Shown: positions 24,929 through 33,959 of the stretch, piece after piece
How positions within the stretch are numbered: the stretch's first letter is position 1
Layout of the letters: every line of letters begins with the position of its first letter
NCBI GenBank assembly: GCA_046349435.1
Contig: JAXMCI010000008.1
Span: 157,122-221,121 of the forward strand
Reading direction: 5' to 3'
Length of the DNA: 64,000 nt
From: JAXMCI01 sp046349435
Lineage (GTDB): Bacteria > Pseudomonadota > Alphaproteobacteria > Dongiales > Dongiaceae
The notes under the pieces: generated by a model
Database searches by the model: none
What the model was told of the DNA's origin: nothing
Seen by the model: the letters and a program-made list of their open reading frames with translations, nothing else
Made by a program: the position numbers and the translations under genes

Positions 24929-27030
24929 GCCGCGGCGCGCGACAGGGCGGCGAGCAGCGGCGCCGGCTGCAGCGGCTTCGACAGGCGCGGCACGCCGGCG
25001 AATTCCGGCGGCCACGGGAAGCTGGTCCCGTAGCCGGTGAGGAAGACGAAGGGGACGCCCCGGCGGCGCAGCAGCGCCGCGGCGGGAAACACCGTCTTGC
25101 CGTCGAGATTGACGTCGAGCACGGCGCCGTCGAGCGGCTCCCGCTCGGCGATCGCCAGCGCCTCCTCCAGGGTCGCCACCGGCCCGACGACCCGGTAGCC
25201 GGCATCGCCGAGCAGCGCGGCGAGCTCGGCGGCGAGCCAGGCCGAGTCCTCGACGACCAGGATGCGGCGCCCGGCCTCGGGCCTCGCCGGGGCGGGCGCC
25301 ATGACGGCCGCGGGATCGGCCGGCCGGCCCCGCTCGAAGCCGTCGAGCGGCACGGCGATGTCGCATTCCAGGCCCTCGGCGGGATAGCGCAGCTCGGCCG
25401 CGCCTTCGAGGTCGTGCCTGACCGTGTGGGTGATCAGCCGGGAGCCGAAGCCATGCCGGGTCGGCGGGCGGACCGGCGGGCCGCCGCGCTCGCGCCAGCG
25501 CAGGGTCAGGCGGCGGCCGGCGCCCTCCTGCACCTGCCAGCCGACCTCGAGCCGCCCGGTCGCGGTCGACAGCGCGCCGTACTTGGCAGCGTTGGTCGCC
25601 AGCTCGTGCAGCACCAGGGTGAGCGCCTGCGCGGCCTTGGGCCCGAGCACCAGCTCCGGGCCGGCCACGGCGATGCGGCCGGGTCCTTCGGCATAGGCGT
25701 CGACGGCGGCACCGACCAGCCGGGCGAGCGCGGCGCCGTGCCATTGCGCCTGGCCGAGGATGGCGTGCGCCCCGGCCAGCGCCTGGACCCGGCCGATGAA
25801 GGCCTCGCGCGGCTCGCCGGCCGGCAGGCTCTGGCGGGCGATGGCCTGGATGCCGGCGAGCGTGTTCTTCACCCGGTGGTCGAGCTCGGCGAGCAGCAGC
25901 CGCTGCCGCGACTCGAAGGCGTCGCGCTCGGCGTCGCGGCGGCGCAGGCGCTGCGCCGCGCCGGCCAGCGCCGCGCCGACGCCGTCGACCTCGGCGATGC
26001 CGGAAGCCGGCGCCTCCGGCTGGCCGCCGCGGTCGAGCAGAGCCGCGGCGGCGGCCAGCCGGGTCAGCGGGCGCTCGATGCGGCGGGCCAGCAGCACCGC
26101 CGCCAGCAGGCCGAGCCCGAGCGCCAGCAGGCCGGTCGAGGCGAGCAGCACCATGTCGCGGATCAGCGGCGCGGTGAGCTGCGCCTTGGGCATCGAGATC
26201 GAGGCCGTCCAGCCGCTCACCGGCGAGCGGTTCCAGACGACGACGATCGGGACGCCCTCGCGCGAGACCAGCTCGATGTGCCCCTCCGGCGCGGCGCGGA
26301 CCGCGGCGACGAAGGTGGGGTTGGCCGGCTTGCCGGCGACCTCGGCCTGGCGCAGGTTGCGGCCGACGATCGTGCCCTGGGCGTCGATCACCGCCGCTAT
26401 GCCGCCCTCGGGCAGCGCCTGCTCGCGCAGGATGGCGGCGATGTTGTCGAGGGTGAGCCGCGCCGCCAGCACCTGCACCGGCTTGCCGTCGCGCAGCACC
26501 GGAACATAGGCCGCGACCACCGGCTGGCCGAGGATCGAGCTTTGGAAGAGGCCCGAGATCATCGACCGGCCGGAGGCCAGCACCTCCTTCATGTAGGGCA
26601 GGTCGGCCCGCGGCTCGAAGCTCGCGCCGAAGGGACGGTCGGTATGCAGCACGAGCCGTCCGGTCGCATCGCCCAGCCCGATCGCCCAGCCCGGCGAATG
26701 GTTGCGCGCCGCCGCGACCGCCTCGTCATGGAAGGCGGCGAGATCGCCGCCGGCGAGCGCCCGGCTGGCGGCCAGCGTCGACAGCATCCCGAGCGCCGAG
26801 GACAGCTCCCGGTCGAGCAGGCCGGCGAGCGCCTTGCTGGTCGCCTGCGTCGCTCCCACGGCAGCGTCGTAGTCGGTGCGGTAGTCGAGCGCGATGCGCG
26901 CCGCGAAGAAGACGATCGGCGGCAGGACGGTCGCGGCGACCAGCAGCATCAGCCACGACCTGACGCGCCGGGGAGGCCGGCGCCGCGGCGCGCCGGCCGC
27001 GGGCGGGCGAGCGAGGCGGGAGAGCTTCAT
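24925..27030 (-). CDS. HWE-type sensor histidine kinase with C-terminal receiver domain
   Basis: 701 residues. TM1 about 25-45, periplasmic Cache-type sensor about 47-285, TM2 about 292-315, HAMP about 317-365. HWE kinase: phospho-acceptor His385 (LDHRVKNT), ATP-binding Asn480 (HELATNAAKYG) and the WRERGG segment near 512-517. A receiver domain covers about 588-698 with Asp594/Glu593 (VVEDS), phospho-acceptor Asp639 (VLDVN), Thr665 and Lys685. HWE kinases act in general stress, light or small-molecule sensing. Followed by the coupled acyl-CoA ligase gene, so the input may be a related metabolite. Confidence 0.9.
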   Translation of the reverse strand: MKLSRLARPPAAGAPRRRPPRRVRSWLMLLVAATVLPPIVFFAARIALDYRTDYDAAVGATQATSKALAGLLDRELSSALGMLSTLAASRALAGGDLAAFHDEAVAAARNHSPGWAIGLGDATGRLVLHTDRPFGASFEPRADLPYMKEVLASGRSMISGLFQSSILGQPVVAAYVPVLRDGKPVQVLAARLTLDNIAAILREQALPEGGIAAVIDAQGTIVGRNLRQAEVAGKPANPTFVAAVRAAPEGHIELVSREGVPIVVVWNRSPVSGWTASISMPKAQLTAPLIRDMVLLASTGLLALGLGLLAAVLLARRIERPLTRLAAAAALLDRGGQPEAPASGIAEVDGVGAALAGAAQRLRRRDAERDAFESRQRLLLAELDHRVKNTLAGIQAIARQSLPAGEPREAFIGRVQALAGAHAILGQAQWHGAALARLVGAAVDAYAEGPGRIAVAGPELVLGPKAAQALTLVLHELATNAAKYGALSTATGRLEVGWQVQEGAGRRLTLRWRERGGPPVRPPTRHGFGSRLITHTVRHDLEGAAELRYPAEGLECDIAVPLDGFERGRPADPAAVMAPAPARPEAGRRILVVEDSAWLAAELAALLGDAGYRVVGPVATLEEALAIAEREPLDGAVLDVNLDGKTVFPAAALLRRRGVPFVFLTGYGTSFPWPPEFAGVPRLSKPLQPAPLLAALSRAAA

Positions 27031-27164
27031 GCAGGCTCCGGCATCCCTCGATCCCGGGCAGGGCGCCGCCGCCGTCCACCCTCGCGGCGCCTGAGCGCGT
27101 CACCTGCCCGGGCGCCAGCTTAGCGCGGCCGCGGGAGGCGGCAAAGCGCGTCGGTGCGCCCGCC

Positions 27165-27728
27165 TCAGCCGCCGCCGGCGCGGAAGTCCGCCGCGGCCAG
27201 CCGGAACAGCACGTGGCGCCGCAGCCGGTGGCCCCGCGGCAGCGCCGGGTGATCGAAGTCCCCGGCCGGATCGTGGGTCATGCCGAGCCGCGCCATCACG
27301 GCGCGGGAGCGCTGGTTGCCGCGCGGGGTGAAGGACACCACCTCGGCGAGGCCGAGCGGGCCGAAGCCCTGGGCGAGGGCGAGCCGGGCGGCCTCGGTGG
27401 CGTAGCCCCGTCCCCACTGGGCGAAGGCGAGCCGCCAGGCGATCTCGACGCAGGGCGTGAAGCGCTCGTGGAAGCGCGGCACCGCCAGCCCGGCGAAGCC
27501 GATGAACGGCGCCAGGTCGGGCAGCTCGAGCGCCCAGGGTCCGAACCCGTGCTCGGCGAAGTGGCCCGCGATCCGGTCGAAGAGGGCGTCGCTCTCGGCG
27601 CGATCGAGCCGCTGCGGGAAATAGGCCATCACCCGCGGGTCGGCGTTCATCGCGGCGAACGGCTCGCGGTCCGCCTCCCGCCAGGGACGCAGCAGGACGC
27701 GGCCGCCGGGCAGGATCGGGACCGGCAT
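27165..27728 (-). CDS. GNAT N-acetyltransferase (RimJ/RimL-like)
   Basis: 187 residues. Starts with RVLLRPWREADREPFAAMNADP, typical of the RimJ/RimL subgroup. The acetyl-CoA binding region is WGRGYATEAARLAL, followed by VSFTPRGNQRSRAVMARLGM. Likely acetylates a protein N-terminus or a small amine. It stands alone, 90 bases after the end of the nucleotidyltransferase gene cluster and in the same direction. Confidence 0.88.
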   Translation of the reverse strand: MPVPILPGGRVLLRPWREADREPFAAMNADPRVMAYFPQRLDRAESDALFDRIAGHFAEHGFGPWALELPDLAPFIGFAGLAVPRFHERFTPCVEIAWRLAFAQWGRGYATEAARLALAQGFGPLGLAEVVSFTPRGNQRSRAVMARLGMTHDPAGDFDHPALPRGHRLRRHVLFRLAAADFRAGGG

Positions 27729-27818
27729 CGCGGCATCGTAGCGCGCAACCCGGCCGCGGTCCGCACATTGCTGGGGACCGCGCTGACAAGACCGCGCGGC
27801 ACCGCGCGGCGCCGGCCT

Positions 27819-28982
27819 TCAGCGGCGGCGCGCCAGCCGCCGCCCGCCGCGTCGCGCCAGGCCGAGCGGCCGGCCGAGATACCAGAGCGGCCAGCCGCGG
27901 CGGCCGGTCTCGGCGCACCACCAGGCGAGATAGGCCGGCGAGGGCAGCAGCAGGAAGCGGGCGAGCGCGGCGCGCGAGCGCCAGCCGCCGGCCGCCAGCA
28001 GCGTGTCGGCGCCGGCCCGCGGCCCGCGGCGCAGCGCCGCCAGCGTGGCGTCGCGAGCCGCCGCCGGGCTGGCCCGCGCCGCGCCGGCGAGCGCCGCGAG
28101 GGCGTCGGCGGGCGGCGCCGCGTCGGCGAGGCCGGGCAGCGCCGCGAGCATGGTGGCGAGCGGCAGGGCGAGCCCGCTCGCCGTCGCCGCCGCGGCCAGG
28201 CGATCCCAGTCGAGGGCGGCGCCCTCGCGCCGCAGCAGCAGCGCGGCATCGGCCACCCAGCTCACCCGGTCGCGGCCGCCCTGGCAGAGGGCCAGGCCGC
28301 AGAGCTGCAGCAGCATGTCGGCCGGATCGAGGATCCGCAGCGTCGCGCCGGCGATCGGACGCGGCCGGCTGCGCGCCCGCAGATCGGCCTGCGGCAGCCG
28401 GAACAGCGGCAGCGGCAGCGGCGCCGCATGCAGCGCCACCGGCACCGTGCCGGGATGGAGGGCGAGCGCCTCGCCCGGGCCGGTGGCCGTCACCGCGAAG
28501 CCGGCCGCCGCCAGGGCATCGCCCGCCGCGGCGAGGTCGCCCGGCTCGATCAGCAGGTCGAGATCGTGGCAGTGGCGCAGCGCCGGATCGGGATAGACGG
28601 TGTGCGCCAGGGCGGCGCCCTTCAGCAGGATCGGCTCCAGGCCGCGGGCGGCGAGCGCGTCGGCCGCCTGGCGGAGCACGGCGGCGAGATGGCCGGCGCG
28701 GTGCCGCTCGCGCAGCGCCACGGTGCGCAGATAGGGGGTGAGCTCGCGCCCGGGGTCGATGCCGTTCTCGCGCAGCGCGTGATGCAGCAGCGGCAGCAGC
28801 CGCTTCGTGCCGGTCGCCGAGATCACGAGATGCCGGCGGGGATGCTCGACCACGCCGAGCCAGCCCTCCCACGCCCGGCGCGCCGCCGCGCCGCGCCGCA
28901 GGCAGGTGCCGAGCAGCAGCGCCTCGCCCTGCACCGGCAGCAGCAGCGCGAGCAGGTCGGCCAGCGGCGGCGGCGCGCTCAC
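27819..28982 (-). CDS. NTP_transf_5 family nucleotidyltransferase-like protein
   Basis: 387 residues, belonging to the uncharacterised nucleotidyltransferase family often found beside PqqD-like and HprK-like genes. The active-site region is LKGAALAHTVYPDPALRHCHDLDLLIEPGDL (about residues 118-148): the GxA..hxxYpdp..R..xDhDLLV pattern with the paired metal Asp as DLDLL. The C-terminal part is rich in Arg/Ala. It starts at GTG 28982, overlapping the GT4 stop (GTGA). In some lasso-peptide clusters such enzymes tailor the product. Here it closes the HprK/PqqD/glycosyltransferase operon. Confidence 0.8.
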   Translation of the reverse strand: MSAPPPLADLLALLLPVQGEALLLGTCLRRGAAARRAWEGWLGVVEHPRRHLVISATGTKRLLPLLHHALRENGIDPGRELTPYLRTVALRERHRAGHLAAVLRQAADALAARGLEPILLKGAALAHTVYPDPALRHCHDLDLLIEPGDLAAAGDALAAAGFAVTATGPGEALALHPGTVPVALHAAPLPLPLFRLPQADLRARSRPRPIAGATLRILDPADMLLQLCGLALCQGGRDRVSWVADAALLLRREGAALDWDRLAAAATASGLALPLATMLAALPGLADAAPPADALAALAGAARASPAAARDATLAALRRGPRAGADTLLAAGGWRSRAALARFLLLPSPAYLAWWCAETGRRGWPLWYLGRPLGLARRGGRRLARRR

Positions 28983-30082
28983 GGCCGGGCGAGCCGGCGG
29001 TAGAGCGCGTCGTAGGCGTCGACGAACGGCCTCCAGGCGAAGCGCGCCGCGGCATCGGCGCGGGCGGCGGCGCCGAGCCGGGCGGCGCGGCCCGGATCGT
29101 CGAGCAGCGCCGCCGTCGCCTGCGCCAGCGCCGCGGCGTCGCCGGGCGGCACCAGCAGCCCGGTGACCCCGTCGCGCACGACCTCCGGCAGGCCGCCGAC
29201 CGCGGCGGCGACCACCGGGCGCCCGGCCTGCGCCGCCTCCAGCGCCACCAGCCCGAAGGGCTCGATCCGCGACGGCATCAGCACCAGGCTGGCGGCCCGG
29301 ATCAGCGCCGGCACCGCCGCCGGCTCGACCGGCCCGGCGAACCGCACGGCGTCGCCGAGCCCGAGGCCGGCCGCCCGGAGCCGCAGCGCGGGCAGCGCCT
29401 CGCCGTCGCCGGCCAGCGTCAGCGTCAGGCCGGGCCGCCCCGTGCGCAGCCGCTGGACGGCGTCGAGGGCGAGGTCGAAGCCCTTGTGCGGCACCATCAT
29501 GCCGAGCCCGAGCAGGCCCGGCGGACCGGCGGGCGGCGGCACCGGCGGGCCAAGCGGCGCGGGCAGGGCGTTGAGCAGGACCGCCGCCCGGCCGGCGATC
29601 TCCGGCCCCGCGTCCAGCATGGCGTCGAGCACCGCCCGCGAGCAGGCGGTCACCGCGGCGGCGGCGCGCAGGCTGCGGCCGATGGCGCCGTCCGGCCGGC
29701 AGGCCGCCGCCGGGTAGAAGCGGTGCAGGGTGACGAGCAGCGGAGCGGGATGGGCGGCCTCGGTCTCGTGATGGAACAGCTCGGAATAGCCGGGCGCCCA
29801 GAGATGGACGAGCTGCGGCCGCAGGGCCTGCTTCAGCGCAGCGACGCGGCGGCGCAGCGCCGGCACGGCGGCGAGCTCGCCGCCGAGCGCGCGGCGGAAG
29901 GGCAGGCGGTGGATGGCGATCCCGTCGCGCTCCTCGCGCTCCGGCAGCCCGTCAGGCCGCCGGTCGGTCACCACCGCGATCTCGTGGCCGCGCGCCGCCA
30001 GGGCCGGCAGCAGCGCCGCGCCCAGGACCGGGCCGCCGCCGAGCGCCGGCCAGTAGGAGCTGGACCAGGCCAGGATGCGCAT
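28979..30082 (-). CDS. Glycosyltransferase family 4 protein
   Basis: 367 residues, GT-B fold. N-terminal domain starts MRILAWSSSYWPALGGG. The C-terminal nucleotide-sugar domain has GLGMMVPHKGFDLALDAV, and the GT4 EX7E motif region appears as PSRIEPFGLVALEAAQAGRPVVA. Retaining enzyme that transfers a sugar from an NDP-sugar. Its start shares one base with the stop of the preceding gene (TGATG). Part of the minus-strand PqqD/HprK cluster, so the acceptor may be a modified peptide or an envelope glycan. Confidence 0.9.
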   Translation of the reverse strand: MRILAWSSSYWPALGGGPVLGAALLPALAARGHEIAVVTDRRPDGLPEREERDGIAIHRLPFRRALGGELAAVPALRRRVAALKQALRPQLVHLWAPGYSELFHHETEAAHPAPLLVTLHRFYPAAACRPDGAIGRSLRAAAAVTACSRAVLDAMLDAGPEIAGRAAVLLNALPAPLGPPVPPPAGPPGLLGLGMMVPHKGFDLALDAVQRLRTGRPGLTLTLAGDGEALPALRLRAAGLGLGDAVRFAGPVEPAAVPALIRAASLVLMPSRIEPFGLVALEAAQAGRPVVAAAVGGLPEVVRDGVTGLLVPPGDAAALAQATAALLDDPGRAARLGAAARADAAARFAWRPFVDAYDALYRRLARP

Positions 30083-31026
30083 CAGGCGGGCCCGAGCAGC
30101 CGCTCGATCCAGCCGCGATAGACGGCGCCGACCGCCTCGGGCGCGAGCTGCGGCCGGAGCTGCGCCGCGAAGCGGGCCGTCTCCTCCCAATAGGCCGGCG
30201 ACAGCCAGCGCGCCGGATCGTCCGGGTCGGCCACCGCGAAGCCGCGGGCGCGGAACCAGGCGGCGGTGGCGCTGTCGGGGTTGCAGGCGAAGGGGATGCC
30301 GGAGGCGACGAACTGCTGGCCCTTGGTCGGCGGCTTGGTGCGCTGGGCGAAGTCGTCGCCCTTGATGTCGATGGCGGCGCGGCACTCGGCCATCATGCGG
30401 CGCTGGCGCTCCGGCTCCCAGGCGAGCGCGGCATGGCCGTTGATCGCCCCGTCCGCGACCGCGAGGGCGACGCCGAGCCGGCGCGCCACGGCGCCGGCCG
30501 CATCCCGGGCGCGCGGGTTGTCGAGGTCGGTCAGCAGGCGCAGCGGCGCCGGCAGCGGGTTGCGCTCGAGGCGGCGCAGCAGGTGCGGCAGATGCTGCAG
30601 GCCGCCGACCCACAGCACGTAGCCCGCCGCGTGCCAGGCCGCCGGCTCGGCCAGCACGTCGCGGCCGTGATGCTCGACGTGGCCGAGCCGCCGGCAATGC
30701 GGGCGGAGCAGCGGCAGCAGCGCCTCGCTGTGCGACAGCACCAGGTCGCAGCCGGCGAGGAAGGCGGCGTCGGCGAGCAGCGCCGCGGCGCTCTCGTAGC
30801 GGTCGATCGGCAGGAAGACGATCCGCGTCCCGGCCGCCCGCGCCGCCGCGAGGAAGGCCTCGGGCGGGCGCTGCTTGACCAGCAGCAGCAGGTCGGCCGC
30901 CGGCGGCCGCGCCAGGCCGGCGAAGGGCACCACCTCGTAGTGGGCGGCGAGCGCGGCGGCGGTGCCCTCACCGACCCACTGCCAGGAAGGCAGCGGCCGG
31001 ACCGGGCCGATGGCGATCCGCCTCAT
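30082..31026 (-). CDS. Hypothetical glycosyltransferase-like protein
   Basis: 314 residues, no family recognised with certainty. The overall pattern is GT-B-like: RRIAIGPVRPLPSWQWVGEG at the N-terminus, VFLPIDRYESAAALL, then a second half with YVLWVGGLQHLPHLLRRL and AAIDIKGDDFAQRTKPPTKG, ending in a helical tail. TKPPTKGQQFVASGIPFAC resembles the sugar-nucleotide phosphate loop of glycosyltransferases. Start ATG overlaps the preceding GT2 stop (ATGA). By context it works on the same glycan or peptide as its neighbours. Confidence 0.6.
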   Translation of the reverse strand: MRRIAIGPVRPLPSWQWVGEGTAAALAAHYEVVPFAGLARPPAADLLLLVKQRPPEAFLAAARAAGTRIVFLPIDRYESAAALLADAAFLAGCDLVLSHSEALLPLLRPHCRRLGHVEHHGRDVLAEPAAWHAAGYVLWVGGLQHLPHLLRRLERNPLPAPLRLLTDLDNPRARDAAGAVARRLGVALAVADGAINGHAALAWEPERQRRMMAECRAAIDIKGDDFAQRTKPPTKGQQFVASGIPFACNPDSATAAWFRARGFAVADPDDPARWLSPAYWEETARFAAQLRPQLAPEAVGAVYRGWIERLLGPA

Positions 31027-31676
31027 CCCGGGCCGCGGCGGCGGTCCAGCGTCGCCTTGATCACCCGGAGGAACTCGCGGGCCGAGGCATCGCCGCGGCG
31101 GGACAGGTTGTCGCCATGCTCGCGATGCAGGGTCAGCGCGTCGGGCAGCAGCGCGACCGCGAGCCCGGCATCGGCGGCGCGCAGGAACCAGTCGGCGGAA
31201 TCGGCATACCACAGGGCCGGCGCGAAGCCGCCGACCCGGGCGAAGGCGGCGCGCCGCGCCAGCAGCGTGGTGCTGAGCATGCCGGGCAGCGCCGGGCCGG
31301 GCGGCGCGCCTGCGCGGAAGCGCCGGATGTGGGTGGTGCAGGCGTCGAGCCCCGGCTCGGCGGCGAGCCGGGCGACCTGGCGCTCCAGCTTCTCCGGCAG
31401 CCAGAGGTCGTCGGCGTCGAGGAAGGCGACGAGCTCGCCGGTCGCCGCCGCCACCCCGAGGTTGCGCGTCGCCGGCGGGCCGGCGCGGCGGTGGCGCACG
31501 AAGCGGGCGGAGAAGCAGGCCGCCACCGCCTCGACATCGTCGCTCGACTCGTCGTCGGCGACGATCAGCTCGATCGGCCGGTGGCTCTGGGCGCGGATGC
31601 TGGCCAGCGCCTCGGCGAGATAGCGCGTCGAGTTGTGCGTCGGCACGATGCAGCTGACCAGCGGCGCGGCGATCAT
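31023..31676 (-). CDS. Glycosyltransferase family 2 protein (GT-A)
   Basis: 217 residues. Standard GT2 start PLVSCIVPTHNSTRYLAEAL, nucleotide-binding VADDESSDD and the metal motif DADD in AFLDADDLW. A DSADWFLRAADAG segment stands where the catalytic base region (ED/xD) lies. Inverting transferase, probably cytosolic. ATG 31676 overlaps the kinase stop (ATGA), giving tight coupling to the HprK-related gene. Confidence 0.9.
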   Translation of the reverse strand: MIAAPLVSCIVPTHNSTRYLAEALASIRAQSHRPIELIVADDESSDDVEAVAACFSARFVRHRRAGPPATRNLGVAAATGELVAFLDADDLWLPEKLERQVARLAAEPGLDACTTHIRRFRAGAPPGPALPGMLSTTLLARRAAFARVGGFAPALWYADSADWFLRAADAGLAVALLPDALTLHREHGDNLSRRGDASAREFLRVIKATLDRRRGPG

Positions 31677-32704
31677 CGCGCCACCCGCTCGAGCAGGGCC
31701 GCGATCGCGCCGGCGACCGCGGCGGGGTCGGCACCCTGGCGGAGATGGAAGCAGGGCACGGCGCGGACCAGCGCGCCCAGCCGGGCGAACTCGGCGGCGC
31801 CGAGCCCGCCCTGGCGGTGGTCGGCGCCGAGCGGCAGCAGCAGGGGCAATGCCTGCGCCGGCGCCGCCGGGGCGATGCGCGTGGCGCCGTCCTCCGCCGG
31901 GCGCGGCAGCAGGATCGCGGCGATGCGCGCCAGCCGCGCGGCGCGGCAGCCCGGCACATGGGCCGGCAGGAGCAGCGCCTTGTCCTCCCCGGCGCCGGGC
32001 GGCAGCGCGTGCGCGGCCAGCGCCGGGGCGCGGGCGAGATGGAAGGGCAGCAGGTTGGCCGAGCCGTAGAGGCTGTGGCCCCAGAACCGGCCGTCGGCGT
32101 CGCGCTCCAGCCCGACCGAGTCGTCGCCGAGGAAGGCGAAGCCGGCGGCGACGCAATCGAGCGTGCAGGCGGTCTTGCCGCTGCCCGAGGCGCCGGCGAG
32201 CAGCACGCCGGCGCTGCCGCGGGCGACCAGCCCGGCATGCAGCCGGACCAGGCCGAAGCCGCGATAGAGCTGGCCCATCATGCGGGCGAGCGGCCGGCCG
32301 CGCTCCTGCAGCGACAACGCCGTCCCGGCGCGAAAGCTGCCGACCAGCCGCCCGTGGCCGCGGTCGAGCCAGGCGACCCGCTCGGGCCGCTCCTCGCGCA
32401 GGTAGCGATGCCCGGCATGGCTGGTCATCCGCCACTCCTCGCGGCCCCAGGCGAGCAGGGCGGGGGCGGTCAGCGGCGGGCGCGCGACGCCGGCCGCCTG
32501 CTCGTCCCAGAGCTCGATGGCCGGGGCCGCCGCATCCTCCGGCGCGGCCTCGCCATCGTCGAGATGGGCGAAGGTCGCCGCGACCGCCCCGGCGAGCGCG
32601 CTGCCGGCGACGGCGAGGCGGACCGGCCGGCGGGCGAGGCAGAGGCGGCGGTCCCGCCGCTCCGCCGGGATGGCGGCGGCGGCGCGGGCGAAGGCGGCGC
32701 GCAT
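31673..32704 (-). CDS. HprK-related serine kinase-like protein (HprK_rel_A type)
   Basis: About 343 residues. C-terminal HPr-kinase-like domain: Walker A GASGSGKT (about residues 171-178) and LGDDSVGLE (Asp194/195), the second HprK metal/phosphate site. The N-terminal 150 residues are a family-specific region. Relatives phosphorylate serine; the kinase of some lasso-peptide clusters phosphorylates the peptide C-terminal Ser. Start unsure: ATG 32704 is used here; a TTG at 32779 inside the pqqD-like gene is open too. The stop overlaps the GT2 start. It lies directly after the PqqD-like gene, the usual partner. Confidence 0.8.
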   Translation of the reverse strand: MRAAFARAAAAIPAERRDRRLCLARRPVRLAVAGSALAGAVAATFAHLDDGEAAPEDAAAPAIELWDEQAAGVARPPLTAPALLAWGREEWRMTSHAGHRYLREERPERVAWLDRGHGRLVGSFRAGTALSLQERGRPLARMMGQLYRGFGLVRLHAGLVARGSAGVLLAGASGSGKTACTLDCVAAGFAFLGDDSVGLERDADGRFWGHSLYGSANLLPFHLARAPALAAHALPPGAGEDKALLLPAHVPGCRAARLARIAAILLPRPAEDGATRIAPAAPAQALPLLLPLGADHRQGGLGAAEFARLGALVRAVPCFHLRQGADPAAVAGAIAALLERVAR

Positions 32705-32729
32705 CGCCGCGAAGTCGGCGGCGGCCGGC

Positions 32730-33149
32730 TCAGCGCTCGCCGAGGTCGCTGAACTCGGGGATCGGGGGATCGAAGGCAAGCAGGTCCTTCATGTCGCCGT
32801 ACTTGTTCAGGATCGGGGTCTCGTAGCCCGCCGCCGGCAGCTCGAGCGCCGGCGCGGGTGCGGGCGGCTCGTCGGCGGCGCGCGGGCGCAGCAGCCCCTC
32901 GGCCACCAGCTGGCCGGCGATGGCGGCAAGATCGGCCGCGGCACGCTCCGGCGCGACCCCGTAGCGCGCGGCGATCGCCGCCGCCGCCTCGGCCGGATCG
33001 GCGCCGGCGGCGAGCAGGACCCAGATCGCGGCGCCGTTGCGGTCGAGGCTGTAATAGCCGCCCTTCGACAGATCCATGATGATCGCCTCGCCGTCGATGA
33101 CCTCGGCAAGGATCTCCGGACCGGCAATGCGCAGCCGCTGTCCCGACAT
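32730..33149 (-). CDS. PqqD-like (RRE) protein with lasso-leader-like C-terminal tail
   Basis: 139 residues. Residues 1-90 form a PqqD-type winged-helix peptide-binding fold (RiPP recognition element), with the typical IIMDLSKGGYYSLDRNGAAI (21-40). An Ala/Pro linker (91-108) leads to a 31-residue tail with YETPILNKYG at 109-118, an exact YxxPxLxxxG match, the motif by which lasso leader peptides are bound by PqqD-like B1 proteins. The end is acidic, with Ser134. GGAGGGG ribosome site. It thus looks like a chaperone carrying its own ligand-like segment. Followed by the HprK-related kinase. Not a PQQ biosynthesis gene: no other pqq gene is present. Confidence 0.82.
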   Translation of the reverse strand: MSGQRLRIAGPEILAEVIDGEAIIMDLSKGGYYSLDRNGAAIWVLLAAGADPAEAAAAIAARYGVAPERAAADLAAIAGQLVAEGLLRPRAADEPPAPAPALELPAAGYETPILNKYGDMKDLLAFDPPIPEFSDLGER

Positions 33150-33182
33150 GCCCCCTCCGCCCGCGGGCGCCCCCTCCGGCGA

Positions 33183-33923
33183 CTATAGGATCGCGCCCGG
33201 GGTGGGTCCAGCCGGGGCGGGTCCAGCCAGGGCGGATCCGGCCGGGGCGGCGTGCGGCAGCTTGACGAACAGGCCGTTGGGCGTGTCGAGCGACAGCGGG
33301 AAGTGCCGCAGCCTGACGCCGCTGCGCCGCGCGACGAAGTCGATGCTGAGCTGGTCGCGGCGCGAGCCGCCGCAGATCTCCTCCCACCACGCCTCGTTGA
33401 AGGCGGCCACCGCCGGCGAATGCCGGCGCAGCAGCACCGAGGCCTCGCACAGGCCGGCCGCGCGGGGATGGCCGGCCGCGCGGTAGCGGCGCATCTGCGC
33501 CTCGATCACCTCCGGCCGGTCGAGGCCGAGCGCCAGGCAGGCGGCCGCCTCGCGATAGCAGCAGCGGCGGCGACCATGGCGGAACAGGCAGAGGTCGGCA
33601 TCGCCGAGATAGAGCTCGACCAGGCGGCCGGCCGGGAAGGGCGCCGCCAGCATCACCGAGCCGTCGAGCCAGAGGCTGTACGCCGCCTGCGGCAGGAAGC
33701 GGTGCGGCAGCACCTTGTAGATCTTGGCGGCGCGCACCGGGTCGCCCGCGACGGTCGGCACCGGCAGGACCCGCCACCCGGCGGCGTCCGCCGGCCGGCT
33801 GGCGGCGTCGAGGAAGGCGACCAGCTCGGCCTCGCCTACCGCGTCCGGCGGCTGGCGGAGCAGCGCGTCGTAGCCGGCGGTGATCGCGGTGTAGATGGTC
33901 AGCCGCGCGCCCGCGGCCGGCAC
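33183..33923 (-). CDS. DUF616-type glycosyltransferase domain protein
   Basis: About 246 residues. Recognisable DUF616 features are TIYTAITAGYDALL at the start, AKIYKVLPHRFLP, the SLWLDGS strand with its DxS/DxN-type acidic residue, and a late QLSIDFVARR. DUF616 proteins are putative glycosyltransferases. A GTG at 33923 could start it, but without a ribosome site. The frame reads upstream through a Pro-rich linker, and GT2-like sequence in other frames precedes it, so it may be the C-terminal half of a broken two-domain protein. Lies 33 bases before the PqqD-like gene. Confidence 0.72.
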   Translation of the reverse strand: MPAAGARLTIYTAITAGYDALLRQPPDAVGEAELVAFLDAASRPADAAGWRVLPVPTVAGDPVRAAKIYKVLPHRFLPQAAYSLWLDGSVMLAAPFPAGRLVELYLGDADLCLFRHGRRRCCYREAAACLALGLDRPEVIEAQMRRYRAAGHPRAAGLCEASVLLRRHSPAVAAFNEAWWEEICGGSRRDQLSIDFVARRSGVRLRHFPLSLDTPNGLFVKLPHAAPAGSALAGPAPAGPTPGAIL

Positions 33924-33959
33924 CGGGGCCAGCGCCGGCCGCGGCGGTGGTCCCGGCGG

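Noticed and set aside
32730..33149. Assigning the PqqD-like protein to PQQ biosynthesis
   Set aside because: No pqqA, B, C or E present; context is HprK kinase and glycosyltransferases.
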